Source: an uncultured Lachnospiraceae bacterium
GTDB lineage: Bacteria; Bacillota; Clostridia; Lachnospirales; Lachnospiraceae
Reading direction: 5' to 3'
Assembly (NCBI GenBank): GCA_902768735.1
Contig: CACXMK010000001.1
Coordinates: 62,001 to 126,000 of the forward strand
Length of the DNA stretch: 64,000 bases
This document shows positions 54,968 to 63,419 of this stretch, piece after piece. Each line of letters opens with the position of its first letter. Position 1 is the first letter of the stretch. The position numbers and the translations under genes are program-made. The notes below the pieces were generated by a model. It searched no databases and was not told where the DNA came from. It saw nothing but the letters and a program-made list of their open reading frames with translations.

Positions 54968-56008
54968 TCAACGATCAGACTCTTTTTGGTAAAACTGTCC
55001 TGTTCTTTCACTTATAATATAACGCGGACGATGTTTCACTTCGAGATATATTTTGCCGATATACTCTCCGATTACTCCCAGCGCAATCAGCTGGACACCG
55101 CCCAGAAAGCAGACGATGGAAGTCATGCTGGCCCATCCGCTGACGGTTCTCCCCATACAGAAGCAAACTATAGACCAGATAACTCCAAGAATGCTGAATG
55201 CTGCAACAATGAATCCCATCAGAGTAATCAGACGGATCGGCTTAACAGAAAGACTCGTTATTCCATCGAATGCCAATGCCAGCATCTTTCTTAAGGGATA
55301 GTGGCTGTCACCTGCGATTCTCTCATGCCGCACATAATAAACAGTGCTGCTGCGGAAACCGACAAGCGGGAACAAACCTCTCAGAAACAGGTTTACTTCT
55401 TGAAAATCCGCGAATTCCTTCAATACGCGAGCAGAGACCAATCTGTAATCCGCATGGTTAAACACAACTTCGGCGCCCATCATGTTTAGCAATCTGTAGA
55501 ATGACTCAGCTGTATTTTTCTTGAACCATGTATCATTGTTCCGGTCAGAACGAACACCATAGACAACCTCGCTGCCTTTTTTATACTCGGCGACCATCTG
55601 CGTCATTGCGTCGATGTCGTCCTGCCCGTCACAATCAATAGATATTGTGATGTCGCAATGATCCTTAGCCTCCATTAATCCGGCCAGAACCGCATTTTGA
55701 TGGCCTCTGTTTCTACTCTGGGAAATGCCAATCACATGATCGTCTTTAACGGACAGATCAGAAATGATTCTCCAGGTTTCATCCGAAGATCCATCATTGA
55801 CATACAATAATTTGCTCTGTTCATCCACGTCGCCAGCGCTGATCAGACTCAAAAGCTTATTAAGAAACATTTCTGAAGTCAGCGGAAGTACTTTTTCTTC
55901 GTTATAACAGGGGATGATGATCCATAGAACCGGGGTCGCGCATCTTACTGTCTCGTCTTTCGCTCTCCTCTTTTCGATTTTTGCTTTATCGTCTAATAAA
56001 TCATCCAA
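54968..56008 (-). CDS. GtrB/DPM1-like family 2 glycosyltransferase
   Basis: This is a 346-residue protein. The GT-A catalytic domain has IIIPCYNEEKVLPLT, VNDGSSDETW, SRNRGHQNAVLAGL and the metal-binding DCDGQDD (DxD-type). Two C-terminal membrane helices (about 265-320) and the RPRYIISE tail match GtrB/polyprenyl-phosphate glycosyltransferases, which load a sugar onto undecaprenyl phosphate at the inner leaflet. An N-terminal charged extension of about 25 residues is extra. It ends the dlt-like series and may supply the glycan acceptor. SD AAAGGA is about 11 nt away. Confidence 0.9.
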   Translation of the reverse strand: MDDLLDDKAKIEKRRAKDETVRCATPVLWIIIPCYNEEKVLPLTSEMFLNKLLSLISAGDVDEQSKLLYVNDGSSDETWRIISDLSVKDDHVIGISQSRNRGHQNAVLAGLMEAKDHCDITISIDCDGQDDIDAMTQMVAEYKKGSEVVYGVRSDRNNDTWFKKNTAESFYRLLNMMGAEVVFNHADYRLVSARVLKEFADFQEVNLFLRGLFPLVGFRSSTVYYVRHERIAGDSHYPLRKMLALAFDGITSLSVKPIRLITLMGFIVAAFSILGVIWSIVCFCMGRTVSGWASMTSIVCFLGGVQLIALGVIGEYIGKIYLEVKHRPRYIISERTGQFYQKESDR

Positions 56009-56057
56009 AATGAATTCCTTTCACTGGTTGAACCTGTACCCGGAAACAGCGATATTC

Positions 56058-57125
56058 TTACTGTTTAGTCGTTTTTTTCTGCTTTCTGTACTTCTTGTCC
56101 CAGATTTCTTTTTCCCTTTGATTAAAGATATCCTGAAAGCTGAGTCCATCCATATCCTTAACAAGCTGGTCAAATTCAACAAGTTCTTTATTCCAGTCGT
56201 TGTATGCCGGATCATCACTGTGATCCGTAAGCTGATAATTCGACTGGAGATATTTCCCGAGAAATTCCGTGACCTTGACAGCTCCGAAATAGTTCATATG
56301 GTCACCGGCGTCATTGGTATCCTGTTCCCAGTCAATCCCTATTTCGTCGACATACTCATTCAAATCGATATAATCTACACCCTCCTCTGCGGAGAACTGC
56401 TCAAGATAGTGGATCCTCTCCCAGTTATAGTTCATAGGAGAAACCGTGCTGTATATAACAATTTGAATACCCTGCTTGTCACAGAAGCTTTTTAGCCTGC
56501 GGAACCAGGTTCGGTTAAACTGGGAAATGGTCATATTCTGGTTTTTATCCTCGAGCGGATAGTCCAGGTAGTTATCAGGTCCCTCATAAGGCCACACATT
56601 CTCATTGACTGTGTACCCTCTGTGATAGATCATAACGTTCGGCCGTTCCACCAGAGATTTCCAAATATTATGGTATTTTAAGAACGGCACTCTGTAATAG
56701 ATCGGCTGTGACAAAAGCATGATGCTATCATCTCCACGGCCGTATCGGAACAGCGACAGCGACTCGATCAAAAGGATTTGGGGATTCTGCTTTTGACAGG
56801 CATTTATGACCGAATAATAATTCTCCGCAATACGTAGTCCGTCTGCGCCGATGTTAAAACTGGTGTACCCGTAGTCCCTCCACAATTCCATTGGACAAAA
56901 TACGGTAATGCTCAGGCTATCTCCGATATTCAGTATGTCAATCGTATTCTCCGGCTGTTCTGTGACCAGAATGTACCTTGCATCTCTGTTTTGATATGTT
57001 TTATCGTGCACCCATTTGACCGGATCCATCATCGATGAAAACACAAACAATAGCAGTACAAGAATTGCTGCGAACAGTATGATCTTTAAAACATTTTTTG
57101 TTTTACAAGATGTTATTTCAGACAT
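56058..57125 (-). CDS. Membrane-anchored SGNH-fold protein (DltD-like), copy 2
   Basis: This is a 355-residue protein starting at the ATG at 57125, 2 nt after the MBOAT stop, so it is coupled. One membrane helix (IILFAAILVLLLFVFSS) is followed by an extracytoplasmic domain with NIGDSLSI and DAGDHMNYFG as the Ser and Asp/His sites. Shared blocks with the plus-strand copy (FLKYHNIWK / FLRYHNLWK, RGYTVNE / KGYTINE) show a duplication. In the Dlt system DltD receives the aminoacyl group from MBOAT DltB and passes it to the polymer. The same role is inferred here. Confidence 0.82.
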   Translation of the reverse strand: MSEITSCKTKNVLKIILFAAILVLLLFVFSSMMDPVKWVHDKTYQNRDARYILVTEQPENTIDILNIGDSLSITVFCPMELWRDYGYTSFNIGADGLRIAENYYSVINACQKQNPQILLIESLSLFRYGRGDDSIMLLSQPIYYRVPFLKYHNIWKSLVERPNVMIYHRGYTVNENVWPYEGPDNYLDYPLEDKNQNMTISQFNRTWFRRLKSFCDKQGIQIVIYSTVSPMNYNWERIHYLEQFSAEEGVDYIDLNEYVDEIGIDWEQDTNDAGDHMNYFGAVKVTEFLGKYLQSNYQLTDHSDDPAYNDWNKELVEFDQLVKDMDGLSFQDIFNQREKEIWDKKYRKQKKTTKQ

Positions 57126-57127
57126 TA

Positions 57128-58705
57128 TCAGAACCCCGCGTAAATCAGGTCTACCGGCTGGTAGCCTGTTCCATAGGCTCCAAACAGCAGGATCGAGAAG
57201 ATGATCAGGTAATAGACGCACCACTTTGCCGGCGTCCGTGCACCAAGGATCTTACCTCTGATATCCAATCCCTGTTCCTTGAGGAAACCAACGATCCAGA
57301 CGATGATGCTTCCGATAACGATTGCCCAGAGGTCTCCGGCAGAAACAACATCAGGCATGTACTTCCAGATCGAGCTGATATGGAAATTGCCGAAGATGCT
57401 GAAGAACATCCTGAATCCGATACTGAGACTGTCTGCTCTGAAGAACAGTTCACCGGTAAAGATGATGACCCAGGTCTTAAGGATCCTGATGATCTTCATG
57501 GGCTTTGCGTCAAAGCTGATCCCGAGTCTCTCGTAGTTCTTCTCCTTGAAGGGTTTGATCGCCTCTCCGAAAAACAGTATGACAAAATAGTACATACCAT
57601 AGAAAAGATACTTCCACCCCGCACCATGCCATACGCCGGTTGCTAACCATACAGGAAACAGAGCCATAGCGGAAGTGCCCACCATCGCCCAGTATTTGCC
57701 GTATTTTTTCCTAGCCGTCTTATTCCAGTTCTTGACCGGAGCAGAGACAGTGACCGGATAGAACACATAGTTCCTGAACCAGTTGCCAAGACTCATATGC
57801 CAGCGGCGCCAAAACTCCGCGGCGCTCTGCGCGGAGAAAGGTTGGTTAAAATTCTCCGGGATCGTCACACCGAACAACTTGCCGCTGCCGATTACGATAT
57901 CGATACTGCCCGAAAACTCAAGATAGAGCTGTACCGTATAAGCGATCGCAGCCAAAATGATAAAGCTGCCGTGATACTCTTTATAGTTGCCGTAAATGTA
58001 ATCTGTAAGGTAACTGATCCTGTCCGAGATGATCATCTTTTTGAAAAGGCCCCAGATAATGCGCAGGAATCCCTCGTTGATATTTGCCATATTGAGAGGT
58101 TCTCCGGCAAAAAGGGCTTCCGACGTGTCGGGGAACCTGGCGATCGGTCCCTCCATGATCTGCGGGAAAAAGCTGAGGAACAGCGCCACTTTACCCAAAT
58201 GCTTCTCCGCCGGATATCTCTCCCAGTATACGTCAGCCAGATAGCCGACGGCTTCCAGCGTGTAAAAGGAGATGCCCATCGGGAACATGACTTTTACTAT
58301 CGGCAGTTTGGCGAACCTGCCGATCAGAATATTGATATTGCCCGCGACGAAGTTATAGTAATTGACATAGAACAAAATGCCCAGCAAAACAAGGACTCCC
58401 AGTCTGAGTACCCAAACTCTTTTCTTCTGAAAGTCCTCTTTCACGGCTTTTTTCTGTTTTTTGTCGGTGCATTCCGCCTGTTTCCTTACGCACTCCTCGC
58501 CGATCCTGTCCATCCAAAGACCGATTCTCCAGGTAAACGCAGCTGTTGCCATGAGGAGAAGCACAAGGTATTTGCTGAAAGTTATGTATAACGCATACGA
58601 GGCGGCGAGCAGAACTCCCCACCTTGCTTTGCGCGGTACCAACTGATATAGGATCAATACTGCAGGTAGAAAAATCAGCAGGTACAGGTTCGTATATATG
58701 GCCAT
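57128..58705 (-). CDS. MBOAT O-acyltransferase (DltB/AlgI-like)
   Basis: This 525-residue polytopic protein has some 11 membrane helices. MBOAT landmarks are FPMGISFYTLEAVGYL, QIMEGPIARF, EFWRRWHMSLGNWFRNYV and the catalytic His in TGVWHGAGWKYLFYG. It transfers an acyl or aminoacyl group from a cytosolic carrier across the membrane. It lies 4 nt downstream of the acyl carrier protein gene and directly before the SGNH gene, the same order as dltC-dltB-dltD logic. A polar cytosolic loop (KQAECTDKKQKKAVKED) is longer than in DltB. Confidence 0.93.
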   Translation of the reverse strand: MAIYTNLYLLIFLPAVLILYQLVPRKARWGVLLAASYALYITFSKYLVLLLMATAAFTWRIGLWMDRIGEECVRKQAECTDKKQKKAVKEDFQKKRVWVLRLGVLVLLGILFYVNYYNFVAGNINILIGRFAKLPIVKVMFPMGISFYTLEAVGYLADVYWERYPAEKHLGKVALFLSFFPQIMEGPIARFPDTSEALFAGEPLNMANINEGFLRIIWGLFKKMIISDRISYLTDYIYGNYKEYHGSFIILAAIAYTVQLYLEFSGSIDIVIGSGKLFGVTIPENFNQPFSAQSAAEFWRRWHMSLGNWFRNYVFYPVTVSAPVKNWNKTARKKYGKYWAMVGTSAMALFPVWLATGVWHGAGWKYLFYGMYYFVILFFGEAIKPFKEKNYERLGISFDAKPMKIIRILKTWVIIFTGELFFRADSLSIGFRMFFSIFGNFHISSIWKYMPDVVSAGDLWAIVIGSIIVWIVGFLKEQGLDIRGKILGARTPAKWCVYYLIIFSILLFGAYGTGYQPVDLIYAGF

Positions 58706-58709
58706 TTAC

Positions 58710-58937
58710 TCAGTTCTCCTGAAGCCTCTGAATCATTTTCCACATTGCTGCCGCTGAATTAAAGTTCTCGGGGGTCATCTCCGCTGCGTCAACTTCCACG
58801 TCAAACGTCTCTTCGATCTCGGAGATCAACGTGATAATGCCAAAAGAATCCAGAATGTGGTTGTCTATAAGAGCTGTCTCTGTCTCATAATCTACAGAAT
58901 CGTCAATATCCTGCAGGATCTCAAGTAATTCGTCCAT
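58710..58937 (-). CDS. Acyl/aminoacyl carrier protein (DltC-like)
   Basis: This 75-residue acidic four-helix protein carries the phosphopantetheine Ser in NHILDSFGIITLI (about residue 31). SD AGGAGG lies 6 nt from the start. The MBOAT gene follows after 4 nt. It is placed between a PLP decarboxylase and an MBOAT, so its cargo is probably an amino acid, not a fatty acyl chain. DltC itself is the closest functional parallel. Confidence 0.92.
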   Translation of the reverse strand: MDELLEILQDIDDSVDYETETALIDNHILDSFGIITLISEIEETFDVEVDAAEMTPENFNSAAAMWKMIQRLQEN

Positions 58938-59086
58938 AATTTCCTCCTGATGTTACTTATTTTTTCTGACAATCATGCTCACGTTACAATACTTGCATGG
59001 CAGTGCATTCGTCATAAACTTTCAATATGACTATCATAGCTTATTTACCCTGAAACTTCCACTGCAAATTAAAAAAACCAGTTTCT

Positions 59087-60283
59087 TTAGTATTTCGCCA
59101 TGTTCAGCGTGTAGGACTGCTGCTGCGCGCGCGCCTGTATGAATCCCTCTTTTTCACCGTAAAGGATGACACCAGGGATTTCATGACTAAGGAACAGGGA
59201 CATTCCTTCATAGAAACTATAGCCGCCCGTCCTGTGGAAGACGATGCGGTCGCCGAGGCCGAGCGTCTCGGTAAATCCGCGGCAGAGCACGTCGTTCATC
59301 GTGCAGAGGGAACCGCAGACCATCCAGTCCTTCTGTTCCCGCACTGCCCCGCTCTCCACGGGAATGACCGACATCTGAGGCTTGTACATGCCCTTGATCT
59401 GGCCGTCATAATTGATCTGGTGGATACCGCCGTCGACGAGGCAGATCGCATTGCCGTCATTTTCTTTGATGTCAAGAGCTGTAGTCACATAGCAGCCGCA
59501 TTCCGCCGCATAGGCCCTGCCCATTTCGATCGTGACGATCCCCTTCCAATTCATGTCAGAGACCATCCTGCGGAATTCTTCGAGCGGCTCGGGATCGCGC
59601 AGATCCTGCTCTTTCTTCTGGTCCACAAAATAGGAGACAGCAAACCCTGTCCCGTATTCAAGCTCGGGGACACAGAAACCAGCCTCTTTCTCCAGCCTCT
59701 CAAAGAAGGCGTCAAGCATCGCAAGCTCTTTCTCGTGCTTTTTCAGCTTCTTTTTCTGGGTTCCCGAGAAGAAATGGATCCCTGCAAATTCGATATGAGG
59801 AAATCTGTCAGCCCTGTCCTTTATGAGCGCACAGATCGTGTCCTCATCCATGCCGAACTGACTGGCGTTGGTCAGTCTCGGATAGACCCTCAGGGTCTTT
59901 CCGTGCGCGTCAGCCCAATCGGAGAGCATCTGCAGCTGCAGAGGCGACTCCGCAGTGTAGCGCGCGATGTCCTGCCCGTATTCGAGGATCTCCATGAGGT
60001 CCTCGCGGATCTTGAGGACGCCTGAGATATAGAGTTTCTCCGGCGCGATCTTCAGATCCCTGCAGATCCTGAACTCTCCCATAGAGCAGACTTCGATGCG
60101 CTCCACCTGCCGCGACATTTCCAACGTCAGAAAAGGATTGGTCTTCATGGAGTAAGTCAGACCGATCTCGTCTTTAAACGCGTCTTTGAAACGCTGTACG
60201 CGGTCGCGGATGACATCGAGGTCAAACAGGTATAGCGGTGTGCCGAACCGGTCCGCAGCTTCCTTGATCTTGTTCAGTTCCAT
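59087..60283 (-). CDS. Fold-III PLP-dependent decarboxylase, LysA/BtrK-like
   Basis: This 398-residue protein has a TIM barrel with the PLP Lys in YSMKTNPFLTLE and phosphate-site sequences FAGIHFFSGTQ and IEMGRAYAAECGCY. The C-terminal beta domain has CGSLCTMNDVL where LysA has GPxCESxDxL, so the decarboxylase Cys and Asp remain but the intervening residues differ. It resembles decarboxylases that act on carrier-bound amino acids, such as BtrK of butirosin synthesis, which turns glutamyl-ACP into GABA-ACP. It is flanked by the ligase and the carrier protein genes. The substrate is unproven; racemase activity is the main alternative. SD AAAGGA. Confidence 0.82.
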   Translation of the reverse strand: MELNKIKEAADRFGTPLYLFDLDVIRDRVQRFKDAFKDEIGLTYSMKTNPFLTLEMSRQVERIEVCSMGEFRICRDLKIAPEKLYISGVLKIREDLMEILEYGQDIARYTAESPLQLQMLSDWADAHGKTLRVYPRLTNASQFGMDEDTICALIKDRADRFPHIEFAGIHFFSGTQKKKLKKHEKELAMLDAFFERLEKEAGFCVPELEYGTGFAVSYFVDQKKEQDLRDPEPLEEFRRMVSDMNWKGIVTIEMGRAYAAECGCYVTTALDIKENDGNAICLVDGGIHQINYDGQIKGMYKPQMSVIPVESGAVREQKDWMVCGSLCTMNDVLCRGFTETLGLGDRIVFHRTGGYSFYEGMSLFLSHEIPGVILYGEKEGFIQARAQQQSYTLNMAKY

Positions 60284-60339
60284 ACTTGTCCTTTCGTAAT
60301 CTTTAAAACGCCTTATGTATTGTCTTTAAAAATGCAGTC

Positions 60340-61860
60340 TTATTTCGCGAGGAGCGACCTGAAATAAGCCCTGTCTATTTTGCCGTTCTTATTATAAGGC
60401 ATCTCCTCAACGCGGTAGATCCTTCCGGGCACCATGTAGGCCGGAACCTTCTCTTTGAGTCTGACCCTGACTTCCTTGGGCTCGATCTCACCAAGATACC
60501 AGCAGACGATCCTGTTCTTGGGCTCGTCGAAGAGGCAGACCGCCCTTTCCACGCCATCGAGCGCCGTAAAGTTAGTCTCGATCTCCTCGAGCTCAATGCG
60601 ATGCCCCATGTGTTTGATCTGGAAATCGCCGCGTCCGGCAAAATACAGCTCGCCGTCCGTGCCATACGCAGCAAGGTCGCCGGTCTTGTACACACGCTGC
60701 GTGACACCGTCCAGGTCATACATGATGAACTGCTTCGCTGTCTGTTCGGGGTTATTGTAATACCCGATCGCAAGTGATTCGCCTGCGCAGCAGATCTCTC
60801 CGGACTTGCCGGGTTCTGTCACGATCTTTCCCTCGTCGTCCATAAGGAATACGGTCCTGCCGGGGAAAGCGCCGCCGATGGGAAGCTTATCGGTCTTCTC
60901 AAAAGTCTTATTGATCCTGTAATACGTACAGTTGCATGTGATCTCAGAAGGTCCGTAGAGATTGACATACTGCGTTTCGGGAAGCGCCGCCTGCCAGATC
61001 TGCAGATGTTTGATCGGCATCACTTCGCCGCTGAACATGATCATCCTGACCTTCTCGGGGACCCTGTAGCGCAGTCCCTTGAGGCCGGAGACGATGCAGA
61101 GAGCGGACACAGCCCAGATCAGGACTGTCACGTTCTTATCGCACAGGTAATCGAGGAGCCTGGGCGGCGTGCTGAAGAATTCCCTGGGGATCAGCACGAC
61201 TTCTGCGCCTGTGAACATGGCGGAGTAAAGATCCTTCACCGAGACGTCAAAGTCAAAAGGCGCCTGGTTTCCGATGATATCATCACTTCCGATCCCAAAG
61301 ATCTCTGTAAAATGACCGATAAAGTCAATGACCGACTTATGCTGTACGACGATGCCTTTGGGGTTTCCCGTGGAGCCGGAAGTGAATACACCGTAAAGCG
61401 GATCCTCCCCCTTCATCTTTTCGCGGATAACAGCCAGTTTTTCTGCCGCTTCCTCAGACTTTTCTGCTGCATCTTTATAGAGCTCCTCAAGGGACAGAAC
61501 AGCGCCTGTATAGCCTGACGCAGCAAGCTGCTCTCTCCTTGCTTCATCCACCACGACGGTCTTTGACTCCAGGACCTCAAGGATCTTCCTGATCCTTTCC
61601 GGCGGCTGCTCGGGGTTGACGCTCACATAAAATCCGCCCGCATAAACGACGCCGTACATACAAGCCAATGTAGCGGTGCTCTTCTCTGCCAAAATAGCGA
61701 CAGGCTCACCTTTCACAATTTTCTCGCACAGGATGCTTCCGATCCCACGTGCCGCATCTCCCATCTGGCTATAGGTCAATGCCGTCACGCCATCGTCCAC
61801 GGCAAGCCTTTCTCCGAATTCTTTCTCTGTAAGTTCCAGTCTGTCCAGTACTGTCTCCAA
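60340..61860 (-). CDS. Amino-acid adenylating ligase (DltA-like)
   Basis: This is a 506-residue ANL-superfamily enzyme. The start is TTG at 61860, chosen for SD AAAGGAG 8 nt away. Core motifs are YGVFTSGSTGNPKGIVV (A3), VNLYGPSEITCNCTYYRI (A5), GELYFAGRGDFQIKHMGHRIE (A7/A8; TGDLAAYGTDG before it) and catalytic Lys in NKNGKIDR (A10). It activates an amino acid as the adenylate and loads it on the adjacent carrier protein. The overall layout matches DltA, but the partner PLP decarboxylase argues for a substrate other than D-alanine. Specificity residues near FDFDVSVKDL need modelling. Confidence 0.9.
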   Translation of the reverse strand: METVLDRLELTEKEFGERLAVDDGVTALTYSQMGDAARGIGSILCEKIVKGEPVAILAEKSTATLACMYGVVYAGGFYVSVNPEQPPERIRKILEVLESKTVVVDEARREQLAASGYTGAVLSLEELYKDAAEKSEEAAEKLAVIREKMKGEDPLYGVFTSGSTGNPKGIVVQHKSVIDFIGHFTEIFGIGSDDIIGNQAPFDFDVSVKDLYSAMFTGAEVVLIPREFFSTPPRLLDYLCDKNVTVLIWAVSALCIVSGLKGLRYRVPEKVRMIMFSGEVMPIKHLQIWQAALPETQYVNLYGPSEITCNCTYYRINKTFEKTDKLPIGGAFPGRTVFLMDDEGKIVTEPGKSGEICCAGESLAIGYYNNPEQTAKQFIMYDLDGVTQRVYKTGDLAAYGTDGELYFAGRGDFQIKHMGHRIELEEIETNFTALDGVERAVCLFDEPKNRIVCWYLGEIEPKEVRVRLKEKVPAYMVPGRIYRVEEMPYNKNGKIDRAYFRSLLAK

Positions 61861-61942
61861 ATCAGCTTCTCCTTTATTTCATGAACTCTAGTGAATGATC
61901 TTTATTGCATGATCTTTAGCGTGGATCTGACCGTCCGGTCTT

Positions 61943-63238
61943 TCAGCCGCGCAATTCCTTGAAACTCTCCTGCAGTTTGCCGTAAAACGCCGTGTTGCTG
62001 AATGTCGCGAAATAGTCCATCTCCGTCTCCGCGCGGCGGATCTCTTTGACGCTCCCGTCTTCTTTCAGGAGAAGTTCCGCGCTGCGCAGTCTGCCGTTGT
62101 AATTGTATCCCATCGCGTAGCCGTGCGCACCCGCGTCATGGATAAAGAGATAGTCGCCTTGATCGATCTTGGGAAGCAGGCGGTCCACAGCGAATTTGTC
62201 GTTGTTCTCGCACAGAGAGCCTGTGACATCATACATATGGTCCCTGAGAGCGTCCTCTTTCCCGAGCACCGTGATGTGATGATACGCGCCGTACATAGCC
62301 GGTCTCATCAGGTTTGCCGCGCAAGCGTCGACGCCGATATACTCTTTGTAGATATGCTTTTCGTGGATCGCTTTCGTGATCAGTGCGCCGTAGGGAGCCA
62401 GCATGAAGCGGCCCATCTCGCAGTAGATCGCGACGTCGTCCATTCCCTTTTCGCGGAATACCGCGTCGTAGACCTCCTTTACGCCTTCGCCGATCACAGA
62501 GATATCGTTGGGCGTATCGTACGGTGAATAGGCAATGCCGACACCGCCGGAAAGATTGACGAACGCGATATGCACGTCAAATGTGCGGTGGATCTCAGCT
62601 GCCAGTTCAAACAGCTGCGCCGCCAGCATGGGATAATACTCGTTGGTCACGGTATTGCTCGCAAGGAAAGCATGAATGCCGAAGTGTTTGACGCCTTTCT
62701 CTTTCAGGATCCTTACGCCTTCAAAGAGTTGCTGCTTGGTAAATCCGTACTTGGAGTCCCCGGGGTTGTCCATGATACCGTTGGACATTCTGAACACGCC
62801 GCCCGGATTATAGCGGAGGCTCATGGTCTCCGGAAATTTTCCGTTCAGGATCTTCTCAAGGAACGGGATATGCGTGATGTCATCGAGATTGATGATCGCA
62901 CCCAGCTTTGCCGCATACGCATATTCCTCAGCCGGCGTATCGTTGGAGGAAAACATGATATGCTGTCCATCCGCTCCGACAGCGTTCGCCAGCATCAGTT
63001 CAGCCAGGGACGAGCAGTCGTATCCGAAATCATAGTCCTTAAAGATCTCCATGATATAGGGATTCGGCGTCGCCTTTACGGCAAAATACTCACGAAAACC
63101 TTTATTCCATGCAAACGCCTTTTTAACAGCCTCCGCATTCTCACGGATTCCCTTTTCATCATACAGATAAAAGGGAGTGGGCCATGTTTTCGCGATCTCT
63201 TCTGCCTTTTCTCTGGTGATGTAGGGCACTTTCTTCAT
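61943..63238 (-). CDS. lysA: Diaminopimelate decarboxylase
   Basis: This 431-residue fold-III PLP enzyme makes lysine from meso-DAP. The PLP Lys is in YFAVKATPNPYIME; NLSGGVGIAY and CEMGRFMLAPYG bind phosphate. The C-terminal active-site blocks are GSLCENNDKFAVDR (decarboxylase Cys) and HDAGAHGYAMGYNYNGRLR. It represents the clostridial LysA variant. SD GGAGG. It is 82 nt upstream of the ligase gene in the same direction, so it may be co-transcribed with the dlt-like cluster as well as serving lysine synthesis. Confidence 0.92.
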   Translation of the reverse strand: MKKVPYITREKAEEIAKTWPTPFYLYDEKGIRENAEAVKKAFAWNKGFREYFAVKATPNPYIMEIFKDYDFGYDCSSLAELMLANAVGADGQHIMFSSNDTPAEEYAYAAKLGAIINLDDITHIPFLEKILNGKFPETMSLRYNPGGVFRMSNGIMDNPGDSKYGFTKQQLFEGVRILKEKGVKHFGIHAFLASNTVTNEYYPMLAAQLFELAAEIHRTFDVHIAFVNLSGGVGIAYSPYDTPNDISVIGEGVKEVYDAVFREKGMDDVAIYCEMGRFMLAPYGALITKAIHEKHIYKEYIGVDACAANLMRPAMYGAYHHITVLGKEDALRDHMYDVTGSLCENNDKFAVDRLLPKIDQGDYLFIHDAGAHGYAMGYNYNGRLRSAELLLKEDGSVKEIRRAETEMDYFATFSNTAFYGKLQESFKELRG

Positions 63239-63286
63239 ATCTTACCTCCGACTTCTTTCATTTATCATTTATTTAATTGAAAACAG

Positions 63287-63292
63287 ATTATA
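63287..63292 (-). promoter_or_regulatory. Probable -10 box of lysA and the dlt-like cluster
   Basis: On the minus strand a perfect TATAAT lies about 50 nt upstream of lysA in an AT-rich stretch. The -35 is weak (ATAAAT at 17 bp). No lysine riboswitch is visible. Confidence 0.4.
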
Positions 63293-63419
63293 GCACACCG
63301 ATCAAAACGATTTATAAATCAAATCTAAAAGATTTTAAACAGAACAATAATAAAAAAGAATCTTTTGCAATAATGCCTGACTGCGCAGCTGTTGCCTGAG
63401 CGCAGCACACTCCGCGGCC

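Noticed and set aside
63239..63419. Lysine riboswitch upstream of lysA
   Set aside because: The AT-rich 180-bp gap is too short and lacks the paired core of the L-box.
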